Shown one piece after another: positions 28,041 through 36,588 of a stretch of DNA of 64,000 nucleotides. Both the position numbers and the translations under genes were made by a program. Each line of letters opens with the position of its first letter. Position 1 is the stretch's first letter. The notes under the pieces are model-generated. The model saw nothing but the letters and a program-made list of their open reading frames with translations, did not search any database and was not told the origin of the DNA. This stretch comes from an uncultured Azospirillum sp. (GTDB taxonomy: Bacteria > Pseudomonadota > Alphaproteobacteria > RF32 > CAG-239): NCBI GenBank assembly GCA_902489795.1, contig CABUBU010000001.1, positions 53,315 through 117,314 on the forward strand, given 5' to 3'.

Positions 28041-29438
28041 TTGAAAAGCTTAAATCCCATTCTCATTTCCGGTAAAGAAGTTCTGCCATTGATTGAAGGC
28101 GGCAAAGGCATTAACGGCAGCGACGGCCGTAGCAGCGGCGCCTGGGCGCATGAAAACTGCGTCGGTACCTTTTCCGGCGTCAGCCCGGATTTTTACGATG
28201 ATAAAGGCAACGTTATCATTGAAAAGTTTTTTAAAAAATCACGTCCCGAACGTCATGAAGAAATGGTAGAAAGAGCCATTAAAGGAGGCGTTGCCCAAGC
28301 TCAGGTTGCACATGAAATCTCTGGCGGCAACGGTCGCATTCACATGAATATGCTGTGGGAAATGGCAGATTCGCAGCGCATTCTTGAAGGCGTGCTGGAA
28401 AAAGCCAAAGGCCTGATCAACGGCATTACCTGCGGCGCCGGCATGCCCTACCATCTCGGCGCGCTGGCTTCAAAATTCGGCGTCTACTATTACCCGATCG
28501 TTTCTTCCGCCCGCGCCTTCAACATCTTATGGAAACGCGCCTATTCCAATTTTACCGAATTTCTGGGCGGCGTGGTTTACGAAGACCCGTGGCTGGCGGG
28601 CGGACACAACGGCCTCTCCAACGCCGAGAACCCGGATAAACCGGAAACACCTTATAACCGTGTCGCCGAACTGCGGCGGCTGATGAACGGCTACGGCCTG
28701 ACGGAAACGCCGATCATTCTGGCCGGCGGCATTTGGTCGCTGAAAGACTGGGAAGACTACATCGACAACCCGGAAATCGGCAAAATCGCCTTCCAGTTCG
28801 GCACTCGGCCGATGATCACCAAGGAAAGCCCGATCAGCGAAGCCTGGAAAAAGGTGATGCTGCACGTCAAAAAAGGCGACGTCATTTTGCAGCGTTTCAG
28901 CCCTACCGGTTTCTTCTCCTCGGCCATCAAAAACACTTTTCTGGCCAAGCTGATCGATCGCAAAAACGGCGAAATCGCTTTCAAAACGGAAGCCGACGCG
29001 GAATTTTCCCAGCCGCTGAAAATAAGTGACCACAAAACCGTATTCATCAAGCCTGACGATATGACCAAAGCCAACAACCAGATCAATGCCGGACTGACGT
29101 CGATCAAGGAAACGCCGGATCAGACCGTTGTTTTCATGACCCCGGAAGACTGGGAACAAATGAAGGAAGACCGCAAAAACTGCGTCGGCTGCCTTTCCCA
29201 ATGCCAGTTCTCCACCTGGTCGGCCGTCAGCCCCACCGGTTCGACCGGCCGTATCCCCGATCCGCGCACCTATTGCATCCATAAGACGCTGTACGAAGTC
29301 GGGCACGGCGGCAGTGTCAGGGATCATCTGCTGTTTGCCGGTCATCAGGTTTACCGCTTTGCAACAGATCCGCTTTACCGCAACGGCTGCATTCCGTCGG
29401 TTAAGGAATTGATTGAAAAAATCAAACGCGGCGAATAA
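28041..29438 (+). CDS. NAD(P)H-dependent flavin oxidoreductase (nitronate monooxygenase family)
   Basis: 465 residues from a TTG codon at 28041 with AAAGG in front; the upstream frame is AT-rich and lacks a start site. FMN-dependent TIM barrel of the 2-nitropropane dioxygenase/PfaD group. Visible: GGKGINGSDG near the N-terminus, GITCGAGMPYHLG in the barrel, the flavin phosphate region ILAGGIWS and the AFQFGTRPMIT strand. A C-terminal extension carries CVGCLSQCQFS and further Cys, possibly binding metal. It is longer than typical nitronate monooxygenases (about 350) and the substrate is unknown. Single-gene unit with a terminator. Confidence 0.8.
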   Translation: MKSLNPILISGKEVLPLIEGGKGINGSDGRSSGAWAHENCVGTFSGVSPDFYDDKGNVIIEKFFKKSRPERHEEMVERAIKGGVAQAQVAHEISGGNGRIHMNMLWEMADSQRILEGVLEKAKGLINGITCGAGMPYHLGALASKFGVYYYPIVSSARAFNILWKRAYSNFTEFLGGVVYEDPWLAGGHNGLSNAENPDKPETPYNRVAELRRLMNGYGLTETPIILAGGIWSLKDWEDYIDNPEIGKIAFQFGTRPMITKESPISEAWKKVMLHVKKGDVILQRFSPTGFFSSAIKNTFLAKLIDRKNGEIAFKTEADAEFSQPLKISDHKTVFIKPDDMTKANNQINAGLTSIKETPDQTVVFMTPEDWEQMKEDRKNCVGCLSQCQFSTWSAVSPTGSTGRIPDPRTYCIHKTLYEVGHGGSVRDHLLFAGHQVYRFATDPLYRNGCIPSVKELIEKIKRGE

Positions 29439-29446
29439 GACAAATA

Positions 29447-29480
29447 AAACGAACCCCGGAATTTTTCCGGGGTTCGTTTT
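29447..29480 (+). terminator. terminator after the flavin oxidoreductase
   Basis: AACGAACCCCGG / CCGGGGTTCGTTTTT hairpin. Confidence 0.85.
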
Positions 29481-29713
29481 TGCCTTGCGCGCTTATTTCT
29501 TCCGCCACCACAAAAAAACAAGCCTTTCCAGATTCGTCCGGCACATTCCCGGACAAAACAAGCCGAAAAAAAACACACTGGCACTGTGACGAGCGGATCG
29601 CATCGCCGGTTAAACACCTCACCGGCACGCAGTTTTTACACCGGATCCTTTGCAAGACATGACGGCAAATAACACCGGCAGCTTTATTTGCCCAGACAAA
29701 CGGATTGCATCGG

Positions 29714-30238
29714 CTAGAAAGAACGCCCGCCCGAAAGCCAGTCGTCTGTTTTCTGAGTTTCCCGTACCGACGGCCTCTTTTGCGGCTTTTCGTCAGACAG
29801 ACATTCGTCTTCCTCCATCCACACGAAACAACCTTCCCGGCATTTTTGCAAATCGGCGTCCCAAACGTAACGATGGGAAGAACAGATGATTTGCGCCCGT
29901 ACCGTTTCCATATGGGAAGAATAGGCGAAAGAAAGAAAAATCACCGCACAGACGGCAAGAGCAACATAACTTTTTCTGCTCAGTCCGACGACTGTCCAAA
30001 TAACCAGATAAACCAAAATCACCGCCATCATGACGACATAAAGCCACTCGGCCCAATAAGCCAGCTCTTCGCTGCCGGCTATCGGAAAACGACGCATTTT
30101 CCAACCGACCAGCGACCATTCGCCGATTGCCATCACAATAAGCAGGGCCGTAAACAAAAACTTAAAGCCGAACCAAAGTACCGACAGCAGCATACGCCCC
30201 CAAAACCGCGGATTTTTGTATCGTTCGTCAATCGCCAT
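29714..30238 (-). CDS. membrane protein closing accessory locus 2
   Basis: 174 residues. Three hydrophobic helices (about 14-40, 62-84, 88-105), then a soluble segment with four Cys (IICSSHRYVW, KCREGCFVW, DECLSD) that may form disulfides if periplasmic, and a charged tail. Unrecognised. It lies 47 bases downstream of the interrupted locus 2 gene on the same strand. Locus 1 also ends in a three-pass protein, which is why an immunity-type partner is considered. Confidence 0.65.
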   Translation of the reverse strand: MAIDERYKNPRFWGRMLLSVLWFGFKFLFTALLIVMAIGEWSLVGWKMRRFPIAGSEELAYWAEWLYVVMMAVILVYLVIWTVVGLSRKSYVALAVCAVIFLSFAYSSHMETVRAQIICSSHRYVWDADLQKCREGCFVWMEEDECLSDEKPQKRPSVRETQKTDDWLSGGRSF

Positions 30239-30285
30239 TTTTTCTCTTTCCCAACCAAGTTTTCATTAAACAACCGATAAAAAAA

Positions 30286-30974
30286 CTATTTATAATATTC
30301 GCGAGGATTGCGCGGACAACTCTCCCATAGCGTTTTTCCTGTTTCCGCTCCCCTTTTTCCTCGTAAATTGGCTGCCATATCATCTGATGCATCCTGCAAA
30401 TCCGCATCTGGCCCCAAAGCCTGAAATCTTTCTCTGTTTCGGCTTAAATTTATAGCCAACTTACCTTCCGGCATACCTCTTTTCGCCGCTTCATAATTGG
30501 CTGCACAATGAAAGAATTTATCCGCTCCTATTAATCCTGTTTCATATGCCATGCCTAAATTTCTTCCTAAATCCTGAAATACATTATATCCCTGGTAAAT
30601 ATTTTTCCAAAAAGGATTTATTTTTCCAAGTAAATTTTTTATAATATTGTATTTAAAATAATCGGGCTCTTCATAATTGGCTGCCAAATAATTATTTAAA
30701 GCAACTTCTGTTTCCTTTCCCCAATTTTCCGGAATACTTGATTTTAACGTCCTGTATTCACCAGTTTCCATTTTAGCACTAAAATCAGGCACGGAAAGCG
30801 GATAAGTAATACGCCTATAATCAAACCAAGGAATATTTTTTCCTCAATCAATTCTTCATTTTTATCATCATAACGATAATAAACATTCTCTTCAATACCT
30901 GTCTGCGGATTTTTCCTTTTTATCGGTATTTGACCATTAAATACAGCTTCTAAATAATTTCTAATATCTCCCAT
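30286..30974 (-). pseudogene. two-domain orphan of locus 2, interrupted by one frameshift
   Basis: The ATG at 30974 has GAAAGG 8 bases upstream and opens with the domain shared with locus 1 (IRNYLEAVFNGQIPIKR, then YYRYDD). At an A6 run (30836-30841 on this strand) the frame changes. Adding one A joins ELIEEK to NIPWFDYRRITYPLS and then to the long frame ending at 30286, a continuous protein of about 229 residues. The C-terminal half contains GADKFFHCAANYEAAKRG followed by NRERF and DASDDMAANLRGKRG. I associate this pattern with C-terminal domains of RHS and other polymorphic-toxin-like proteins, by memory only. Genuine mutation, slippage or a sequencing error are all possible. The downstream frame alone could start at GTG 30792. 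Confidence 0.65.
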
Positions 30975-31000
30975 ATAACCAGCCTTTCAAAAAATTCATA

Positions 31001-31011
31001 ATTACATTATA
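31001..31011 (-). promoter_or_regulatory. probable -10 promoter element shared with locus 1
   Basis: The minus strand reads TATAATGTAAT, identical to the locus 1 element and 26 bases before the ATG. Here it is part of a dyad, ATTACAT-TAT-ATGTAAT (31001-31017), that could bind a dimeric regulator. Confidence 0.6.
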
Positions 31012-31084
31012 TGTAATATAATTATACTATAAATGTAATTTTATCAATAAAAAAATAATCTACTTATAAATTACAATTAAAAGA

Positions 31085-31147
31085 TTTTTCCCGCACAGTG
31101 TACTCAGACGTACATAAGCGGGAAAAATATCCGTAAAATCTGTATCG
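31085..31147 (+). repeat. 62-bp intergenic repeat, copy A
   Basis: Starts TTTTTCCCGC, contains GTGTACT and GTACATAAGCGGGAAAAAT, then ATCCGTAAAATCTGTAT. About nine in ten bases match copy B at 31434. The TTTTTCCCGC / GCGGGAAAAA arms form a hairpin with an inner GTAC pairing. It is not followed by a T run, so a terminator role is doubtful. Confidence 0.75.
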
Positions 31148-31225
31148 TACGCATACCCTTAAAAGCCGGAGAACGAGGCGGACAGAGCGGTTTGGAAAGC
31201 GAGCAAGATTCTAATAATCGCTAAA

Positions 31226-31254
31226 CAAAAAGGCAACTCAACGTTGCCTTTTTG
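31226..31254. terminator. bidirectional terminator between the two repeats
   Basis: CAAAAAGGCAAC / GTTGCCTTTTTG around TCAAC; perfect 12-base stem with A and T runs on both sides. Confidence 0.7.
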
Positions 31255-31291
31255 TCTGCAAGATCTTGGTACATCTTATTGAGCAAAGACT

Positions 31292-31411
31292 GTGGCAGCA
31301 GTCTCTGCAAAATTAGATGCCCAAGAAAAAGAAGTACATGAATTTTGCGAGACTGAACCAGACGCTCCAGGCGCCCGTTATACAGCCTTTGCCGTAAAGT
31401 TCGTTATATGA
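31292..31411 (+). pseudogene. short coding-like remnant between the repeats
   Basis: 39 codons from a GTG, ending in TGA, reading VAAVSAKLDAQEKEVHEF, then CETEPDAPGARYTAF. It has a protein-like composition but no ribosome site and an in-frame stop just upstream, so it is probably the tail of a lost gene. A second coding-like tail (GERGGQSGLESEQDSNNR, stop near 31222) lies just before the terminator. Both are bracketed by the 62-bp repeats. Confidence 0.3.
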
Positions 31412-31433
31412 GGCGGATAATAAGATTTAAGGA

Positions 31434-31496
31434 ATTTTTCCCGCGCGGTGTACTTTAGATGTACATAAGCGGGAAAAATATCCGTAAAATCTGTAT
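31434..31496 (+). repeat. 62-bp intergenic repeat, copy B
   Basis: Same orientation as copy A, 350 bases away: TTTTTCCCGC, GTGTACT, GTACATAAGCGGGAAAAAT, CCGTAAAATCTGTAT. It ends 21 bases before the grpE stop. The differences from A are confined to the loop between the two GTAC motifs and two bases near the 5' arm. Confidence 0.75.
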
Positions 31497-31517
31497 TAGA
31501 CGACCATAGAACGAAGT

Positions 31518-32078
31518 TTACTTGCTGACGATGACCATCGCCTCCCGCAATATCCTGTCATTAATCATATATCCGGTCTGCAGTTCGGCCACGACGGTAC
31601 CGGCGGGTTTGGACTTGTCTTCCACTTCCTGCACCACCTGATGGAAAGCGGGATCGAAAACTTTGCCCATCGGCTCCATTTTGGTGACGCCGAACTTGGC
31701 CAGCACTTTGCTCAATTCCGATTCGGTCAGTTCCACGCCTTTTTTCAGCTGTTCGCATTCAATGCTGGTCAACTCCTCGGCGGCGGCAAGCGCCCGGTGC
31801 AGATTGTCTGCTACGGAAAGAATTTCCTTGGCAAAGGAGCTGACGGCATATTTGGAGTTTTTCTCCATTTCCGCGGCGCAGCGCTTTTTGGTGTTTTCCA
31901 GTTCCGCATACGCGCGCAGATAATCGTCTTTCAGCTTGGCATTCTCCGCTTTCAAAACTTCCGCCTCACGGTCGATTTTTTCCGCGGCTGCCTCGATTTC
32001 CTCCGTCAGATTTTCATTGTTTTCCGATGCCTGTTCGCATTCGTTTTCGGAGTTATGCTCTTTTTTATCCTTTTTCAT
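31518..32078 (-). CDS. grpE: nucleotide exchange factor GrpE
   Basis: 186 residues. Releases ADP from DnaK and acts as a thermosensor. A long N-terminal coiled coil (about 15-85; EIEAAAEKIDREAEVLKAEN) and a C-terminal beta domain with signatures GVELTESELSKVLAKFGV, FDPAFHQVVQEVED and TGYMINDRILREAMVIVSK. AGAGGG lies before the ATG. Neither dnaK nor hrcA is next to it, and no CIRCE-type repeat was seen upstream. Confidence 0.95.
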   Translation of the reverse strand: MKKDKKEHNSENECEQASENNENLTEEIEAAAEKIDREAEVLKAENAKLKDDYLRAYAELENTKKRCAAEMEKNSKYAVSSFAKEILSVADNLHRALAAAEELTSIECEQLKKGVELTESELSKVLAKFGVTKMEPMGKVFDPAFHQVVQEVEDKSKPAGTVVAELQTGYMINDRILREAMVIVSK

Positions 32079-32245
32079 TTTTCCCTCTTTAATTTTTTTT
32101 CAAAGCGCGTATATTTCTTATATACAACATTTAATGATTAAAGATAAACAAGTCAAGGGGAGAAGTTTTTATTGCCTTTTTAATTGATTATTAAAACAGA
32201 CAATATATATTCTTTTTACGATTGATTATTCTGACTACGAAAGAG

Positions 32246-34297
32246 ATGAGAATGAATTCTGTTCCTGCGCCGAAAGCACCCGACAGCGGTTTCAAGCCGT
32301 TGCCGAAAAATTTTAACTTTAAAAAATTTTCTCTGGCTTTTAGTGTTGTCAACAATCCCAACCTGACCGAGATTCAGAACCTCGGACGCAGGCAGTGCCT
32401 CGGCAAAAGCGAATGGCCGCTTGCGGGAAACGTCAACGCCTGGATGATTACGGCCGAAACCGCGACTTTTATGAAATGGGGCGGGCTCGGCATGGTCGCT
32501 GCCGAACTGCCGGAAGCCTTTAACCGCTCTTTTGCCGGCGACGGCGACGTCGTTTCCGTGGTCACTCCGCTATATGCCGGCGACACCGGCAAGAAAAAAG
32601 CCCGCCTGGAAGCTGCCGTTTATTACGGCGCCGAAAAAAAATCGGTAAAGGTGGAAAAACTTTTAACCCTCAAAGTGCCTTTTTACGGCAACCGCAGCAC
32701 GTTGACAAAATACAACGTCAGCGTCTATCGCGGCAGATTTGAAAACGTCGAATACGTTTTTTTGCAAAACGAACGCTTTTTCTCCATCAACCCGCACCCG
32801 GACAACAATCCGGCCCAGGACGGCTGCTACGTTTTAAACGAATTCAACATCAACGAAGTTGAACGTTTTGCCTTTTTCTCCAAGGCAGTTTACGTTCTGG
32901 TCAAAACCCTGTTTGAAAAAAGCAAAACGCCGCTCAAGGCGCCCAACCTGCTGATCGCCAACGACTGGCACAGCGGCGCGCTGGCGGGACTGACCAAATA
33001 TTTTTCAATTGCCCAGCTGGAAGCCGGGCTGATCGACAACGCGCTCTGCGACAGACTGAAAAACCTACCGGTCGTCCATCTGGCGCATCACCTCGGCTAT
33101 CAGGGCTGGGACTATGCCAACACCTCAAAAATTCTCAATTCTCTTTACGAAAACACGGCAACCGCCGTATTCAAAAACGCCAAGGCCATCAAAAACAGCA
33201 ACCCGCGCACCTGCGACACGCTGATCGTCTACGATTGCTACAATCAGGCTTCCTGCAATTTTCATCTTGCCGACCGGGTGGTAACCGTTTCCAAAAACTA
33301 TATGGAAGAGGTGTCAAAAGAACTCGATTTCGGTTTTGACTTCCGCGACATTTTGAAAATCCGCAAAGACCACCGCAACTTCTTCGGCATCGTCAACGGC
33401 TACGACAAAAAGCTGATCACTCCCAACCCGGACCGGATTGAAGCGATCAACCGCTATTTTGCTCCGTTTAATTTCAAATTTTACGATGAAAATCATCTGG
33501 CTGCCAAACTGGAAAACAAAAAGGAATTTATCCGCCTGAGTTCCAAAATCGCTTCCGATCCGGACTTCAAACAAAAGGTGATTCCACTGGTCGACACATA
33601 CCGCTTCAACGACCTGAGCAAAAAGATCAAAAACATCGAGCATACTCCGATCGTCTGCGCCACCAGCCGGCTGGTCGAACAAAAGGGCTATGACATCGCC
33701 GCTCAGGCTATCACCAATCTGTTCAACCGTTTCGGCGCCCTGAAAAACATCGAAATGCCGATATTCCTCCTGGGCGGCGCAGGCGACAGCAAGTGTTTTG
33801 AACATCTGACCAACCTTAAAGACAGGGTGATGGAAAAAAATCCCAAATGCGGCGAGCGAATCTTCGTTTTCCGCGGTTATCAGGACGACTTTGCCTATGC
33901 TATCCAGATGGCTTCCGACTTCTACATGATGCCGAGCCGCTTTGAACCCTGCGGGCTGACCCAGATGGAAGCGATGGCCAAAGGCGCGCTGCCGGTTGCC
34001 ATGTCCACCGGCGGACTGGTTGACACCATCGAAAACGGCGTCGACGGCTTCCGCACCGAAGTGTTCTTTTCTTCTCACAAGCGCCGCGTTTACGGCAACA
34101 ACCTGACCGCCCAGCGTTTGAAAAACAACACCAACGCTTATGCGGAAACTCTGTGCAAAGCGCTGGAAACGTTTTACTGCCATTTTGACAAGATCCGCCA
34201 GATGACGATAAACGCCATGAGCAAAGACTTCAGCTGGGACGTTGAGGGCGGCAGCATTTACAAATACCGCCAGTTGTTTAAAACCGGACACCTCTGA
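32246..34297 (+). CDS. glgA: glycogen/starch synthase-like glycosyltransferase (GT5), extended form
   Basis: 683 residues from ATG 32246 (ATG 32252 is also possible). N-terminal GT5 catalytic domain with the ADP-glucose-binding K-x-G-G-L variant KWGGLGMVAAELPEAF (about residue 70), LIANDWHSG and HHLGYQGW. C-terminal GT1-fold domain with ATSRLVEQKGYDIAAQA, PIFLLGGAGD and the donor motif PSRFEPCGLTQMEAMAKGALP. It is about 200 residues longer than typical GlgA (about 480), mostly in insertions around 100-230 and 330-450. No glgB, glgC or glgP nearby. The acceptor and donor are not certain. Confidence 0.82.
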   Translation: MRMNSVPAPKAPDSGFKPLPKNFNFKKFSLAFSVVNNPNLTEIQNLGRRQCLGKSEWPLAGNVNAWMITAETATFMKWGGLGMVAAELPEAFNRSFAGDGDVVSVVTPLYAGDTGKKKARLEAAVYYGAEKKSVKVEKLLTLKVPFYGNRSTLTKYNVSVYRGRFENVEYVFLQNERFFSINPHPDNNPAQDGCYVLNEFNINEVERFAFFSKAVYVLVKTLFEKSKTPLKAPNLLIANDWHSGALAGLTKYFSIAQLEAGLIDNALCDRLKNLPVVHLAHHLGYQGWDYANTSKILNSLYENTATAVFKNAKAIKNSNPRTCDTLIVYDCYNQASCNFHLADRVVTVSKNYMEEVSKELDFGFDFRDILKIRKDHRNFFGIVNGYDKKLITPNPDRIEAINRYFAPFNFKFYDENHLAAKLENKKEFIRLSSKIASDPDFKQKVIPLVDTYRFNDLSKKIKNIEHTPIVCATSRLVEQKGYDIAAQAITNLFNRFGALKNIEMPIFLLGGAGDSKCFEHLTNLKDRVMEKNPKCGERIFVFRGYQDDFAYAIQMASDFYMMPSRFEPCGLTQMEAMAKGALPVAMSTGGLVDTIENGVDGFRTEVFFSSHKRRVYGNNLTAQRLKNNTNAYAETLCKALETFYCHFDKIRQMTINAMSKDFSWDVEGGSIYKYRQLFKTGHL

Positions 34298-34403
34298 ACC
34301 GCGCCGAGTTATCAAAACAGATTTTTTAAGCTTGAGTAATCATGTTTTAACGAATATGGTAATAACATAAGCGCATACACAATCACTTTAGGAGGATGAG
34401 CAT

Positions 34404-34898
34404 ATGGGCGATACTTCTGTTGCAATGCAGGTAGCCACCAAGTGGCGTAAAAAGAGGGGGTCGCTGATTATGGCACTCCACGAAATCCAAGACGTAAAGG
34501 GCTACGTTCCCTGGGAAGACGCACTTGAAGTGGCGCAGGCGATGAACATTCCGCTGGCCAGAATTTACGAAGTTCTCACCTTTTATAACTTTTTCAAGCT
34601 GGAAGCTCCCGGCAAGGCGGTTATCTCGGTATGTACGGGAACCGCCTGTTATTTAAAAGGCAACGACAAGGTTCTGGAAGAATTCAAAAAAGAACTCGGC
34701 ATCGGCGAGGGAGAAAGCACCCCCGACCGCACGTTCCACCTACAATGCGTCCGCTGCGTCGGCTGCTGCGGCCTGGCCCCGGTCTGCGTGGTCAACGGCA
34801 AAACCTACGGCCGCGTAACCGTCGGCGACGTTCACAACATCATCGACGAATGGCGCAAAAAATTTGACGACGAAGACAAGGAGCTGGCCCATGGCTGA
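34404..34898 (+). CDS. hydC: [FeFe]-hydrogenase gamma subunit (NuoE-like)
   Basis: 164 residues. Thioredoxin-like [2Fe-2S] subunit of the multimeric NAD-dependent hydrogenase. Cys ligands: SVCTGTACYLKG (about 77-82) and VRCVGCCGLAPV (about 117-121), the NuoE/HydC spacing. The N-terminal helical part (HEIQDVKGYVPWEDALEVA) is standard. A strong AGGAGG site 8 bases before the ATG marks the first gene of the operon. It overlaps hydB by 8 bases. Confidence 0.92.
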   Translation: MGDTSVAMQVATKWRKKRGSLIMALHEIQDVKGYVPWEDALEVAQAMNIPLARIYEVLTFYNFFKLEAPGKAVISVCTGTACYLKGNDKVLEEFKKELGIGEGESTPDRTFHLQCVRCVGCCGLAPVCVVNGKTYGRVTVGDVHNIIDEWRKKFDDEDKELAHG

Positions 34899-36588
34899 CA
34901 TGAACGAAATTGACAAAAGATTCGACATCCACGAAATTGCCAAAAACAAATTACAGGATCTTGACCGCTACCTCTGCACCATTTACTGCTGCCATTCCAC
35001 CGGCTGCAAGTCTTCCGGCAGCGATGACATTCTCAACCTGCTGAAATCGGCGGTGGCCGAACACGGATTGGAAGGCAAAGTCCGCATCGTTGCCACCGGC
35101 TGCATGGGGCTCTGCGCCCAGGGACCGCTGGTCAGGGTGGAAATCAAAGGGCAAAAGGACGTCCTTTACAAAAGGCTGGAACCGCTGGTCGCGCGGATTA
35201 TCATCTCCGAACACGTGATTCCCGCCCTCAAACTGGAAGCGGGAGAAACCTTTGAACTGCCGGAATTTTTAAGCAAATATGTTCTCTCGCTCGATCTGCC
35301 GTTTTTCACCAAACAGGAAAAGGTGGTGTTAAAACAGGCCGGCCATCTCGATCCCGAAGATATTCAGGAATACATTGCTCACGGCGGCTATCTGGCGCTG
35401 GAAAAAGTTTTAAAAACCATGACCCCGGCCGAAGTTGCCGCCGAGATCAAAAAATCCGGCCTGCGCGGCCGCGGCGGCGCAGGCTTCCCCACCGGACTGA
35501 AATGGGAGCTGGCGGCCAAAGTGCCGGTGGTTGACGACAAGTTCATCATCTGCAACGGCGACGAGGGCGACCCCGGCGCCTATATGGACCGCAGCATTCT
35601 GGAATCCAACCCGCACGACGTCATCGAAGGCATGATGATTGCCGCCTATGCCATCGGCGCCACCGAAGGCTGGTTTTACATCCGCGCGGAATATCCGCTG
35701 GCGGTGGAAAGGATCGAAAAAGCAATCAAAGCCTGCAAAAAGAACCGTCTGCTCGGCAACAACATCATGAACAGCGGTTTTAACTTCAACATCGACATCA
35801 GGCTCGGCGCCGGCGCTTTCGTCTGCGGCGAGGAAACCGCGCTGATCCATTCGATCGAAGGCAAACGCGGCACCCCGCGCCCGCGGCCGCCGTATCCGAC
35901 GGAAGTCGGCCTGTGGGACAAGCCGAGCTGCATCAACAACGTGGAAACGCTGGCCAACGTCGCGCCGATTATCCTAAAAGGCGCCGACTGGTTTTCTTCC
36001 TTCGGCACCGAAACCTCCAAAGGCACCAAGGTTTTCGCCCTCACCGGACAGGTTGAGCATTCCGGCCTGATCGAAGTGCCGATGGGCACCACCATCGACA
36101 CCATCGTCAACGAAATCGGCGGCGGCGTACCGAACGGCAAAAAACTGAAAGCCGTTCAGACCGGCGGTCCTTCAGGCGGCGTGATCCCGGCAACCGACGT
36201 CAGCCTGCCGGTCTGCTACGAAGAACTGAAAAAAGTCGGTTCAATCATGGGCTCTGGCGGCATGATCGTGATGGACGAAACCGCCGACATGGTCGACATC
36301 GCCAAATTCTACCTCGACTTCACGGTCGACGAATCCTGCGGCAAATGCGCCCCCTGCCGGATCGGCGGCAAACAGATGCTGCTGCTGTTGGAAAAAATCG
36401 CCAAGGGACGGGGAACTAAAAAAGACGTCGAAGAACTGCGCAAAATCGCCGTCGCCATGCAAAAGGCCTCTCTTTGCGGGCTGGGGCAGACGGCGCCGAA
36501 TCCGGTTCTTTCCACCATGCGCTTCTTCGGCGAGGAATACGAAGCCAAAGTGGCCGCAAACGAAGCAAAAAACAGGGAGGCAAAATAA
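34891..36588 (+). CDS. hydB: [FeFe]-hydrogenase beta subunit (NuoF-like, NADH/FMN-binding)
   Basis: 565 residues from ATG 34891. Flavoprotein that binds NADH and FMN and is thought to host electron bifurcation in HydABC complexes. N-terminal ferredoxin-like [2Fe-2S] domain with YCCHSTGCKSSG and CMGLCAQGP; NADH site GLRGRGGAGFPTGLKWE; FMN site GDEGDPGAYMDRS; [4Fe-4S] site ESCGKCAPCRIGGKQM near the C-terminus. Unlike many HydB proteins it ends without a C-terminal 2x[4Fe-4S] ferredoxin domain. Coupled to both neighbours (8-base overlap, then TAATG). Confidence 0.92.
   Translation: MADMNEIDKRFDIHEIAKNKLQDLDRYLCTIYCCHSTGCKSSGSDDILNLLKSAVAEHGLEGKVRIVATGCMGLCAQGPLVRVEIKGQKDVLYKRLEPLVARIIISEHVIPALKLEAGETFELPEFLSKYVLSLDLPFFTKQEKVVLKQAGHLDPEDIQEYIAHGGYLALEKVLKTMTPAEVAAEIKKSGLRGRGGAGFPTGLKWELAAKVPVVDDKFIICNGDEGDPGAYMDRSILESNPHDVIEGMMIAAYAIGATEGWFYIRAEYPLAVERIEKAIKACKKNRLLGNNIMNSGFNFNIDIRLGAGAFVCGEETALIHSIEGKRGTPRPRPPYPTEVGLWDKPSCINNVETLANVAPIILKGADWFSSFGTETSKGTKVFALTGQVEHSGLIEVPMGTTIDTIVNEIGGGVPNGKKLKAVQTGGPSGGVIPATDVSLPVCYEELKKVGSIMGSGGMIVMDETADMVDIAKFYLDFTVDESCGKCAPCRIGGKQMLLLLEKIAKGRGTKKDVEELRKIAVAMQKASLCGLGQTAPNPVLSTMRFFGEEYEAKVAANEAKNREAK

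Noticed and set aside
31085..31496. CRISPR-like repeat pair
   Set aside because: Only two copies, 350 bases apart, 62 bases long with internal hairpins; no spacer array or cas gene anywhere in the window.
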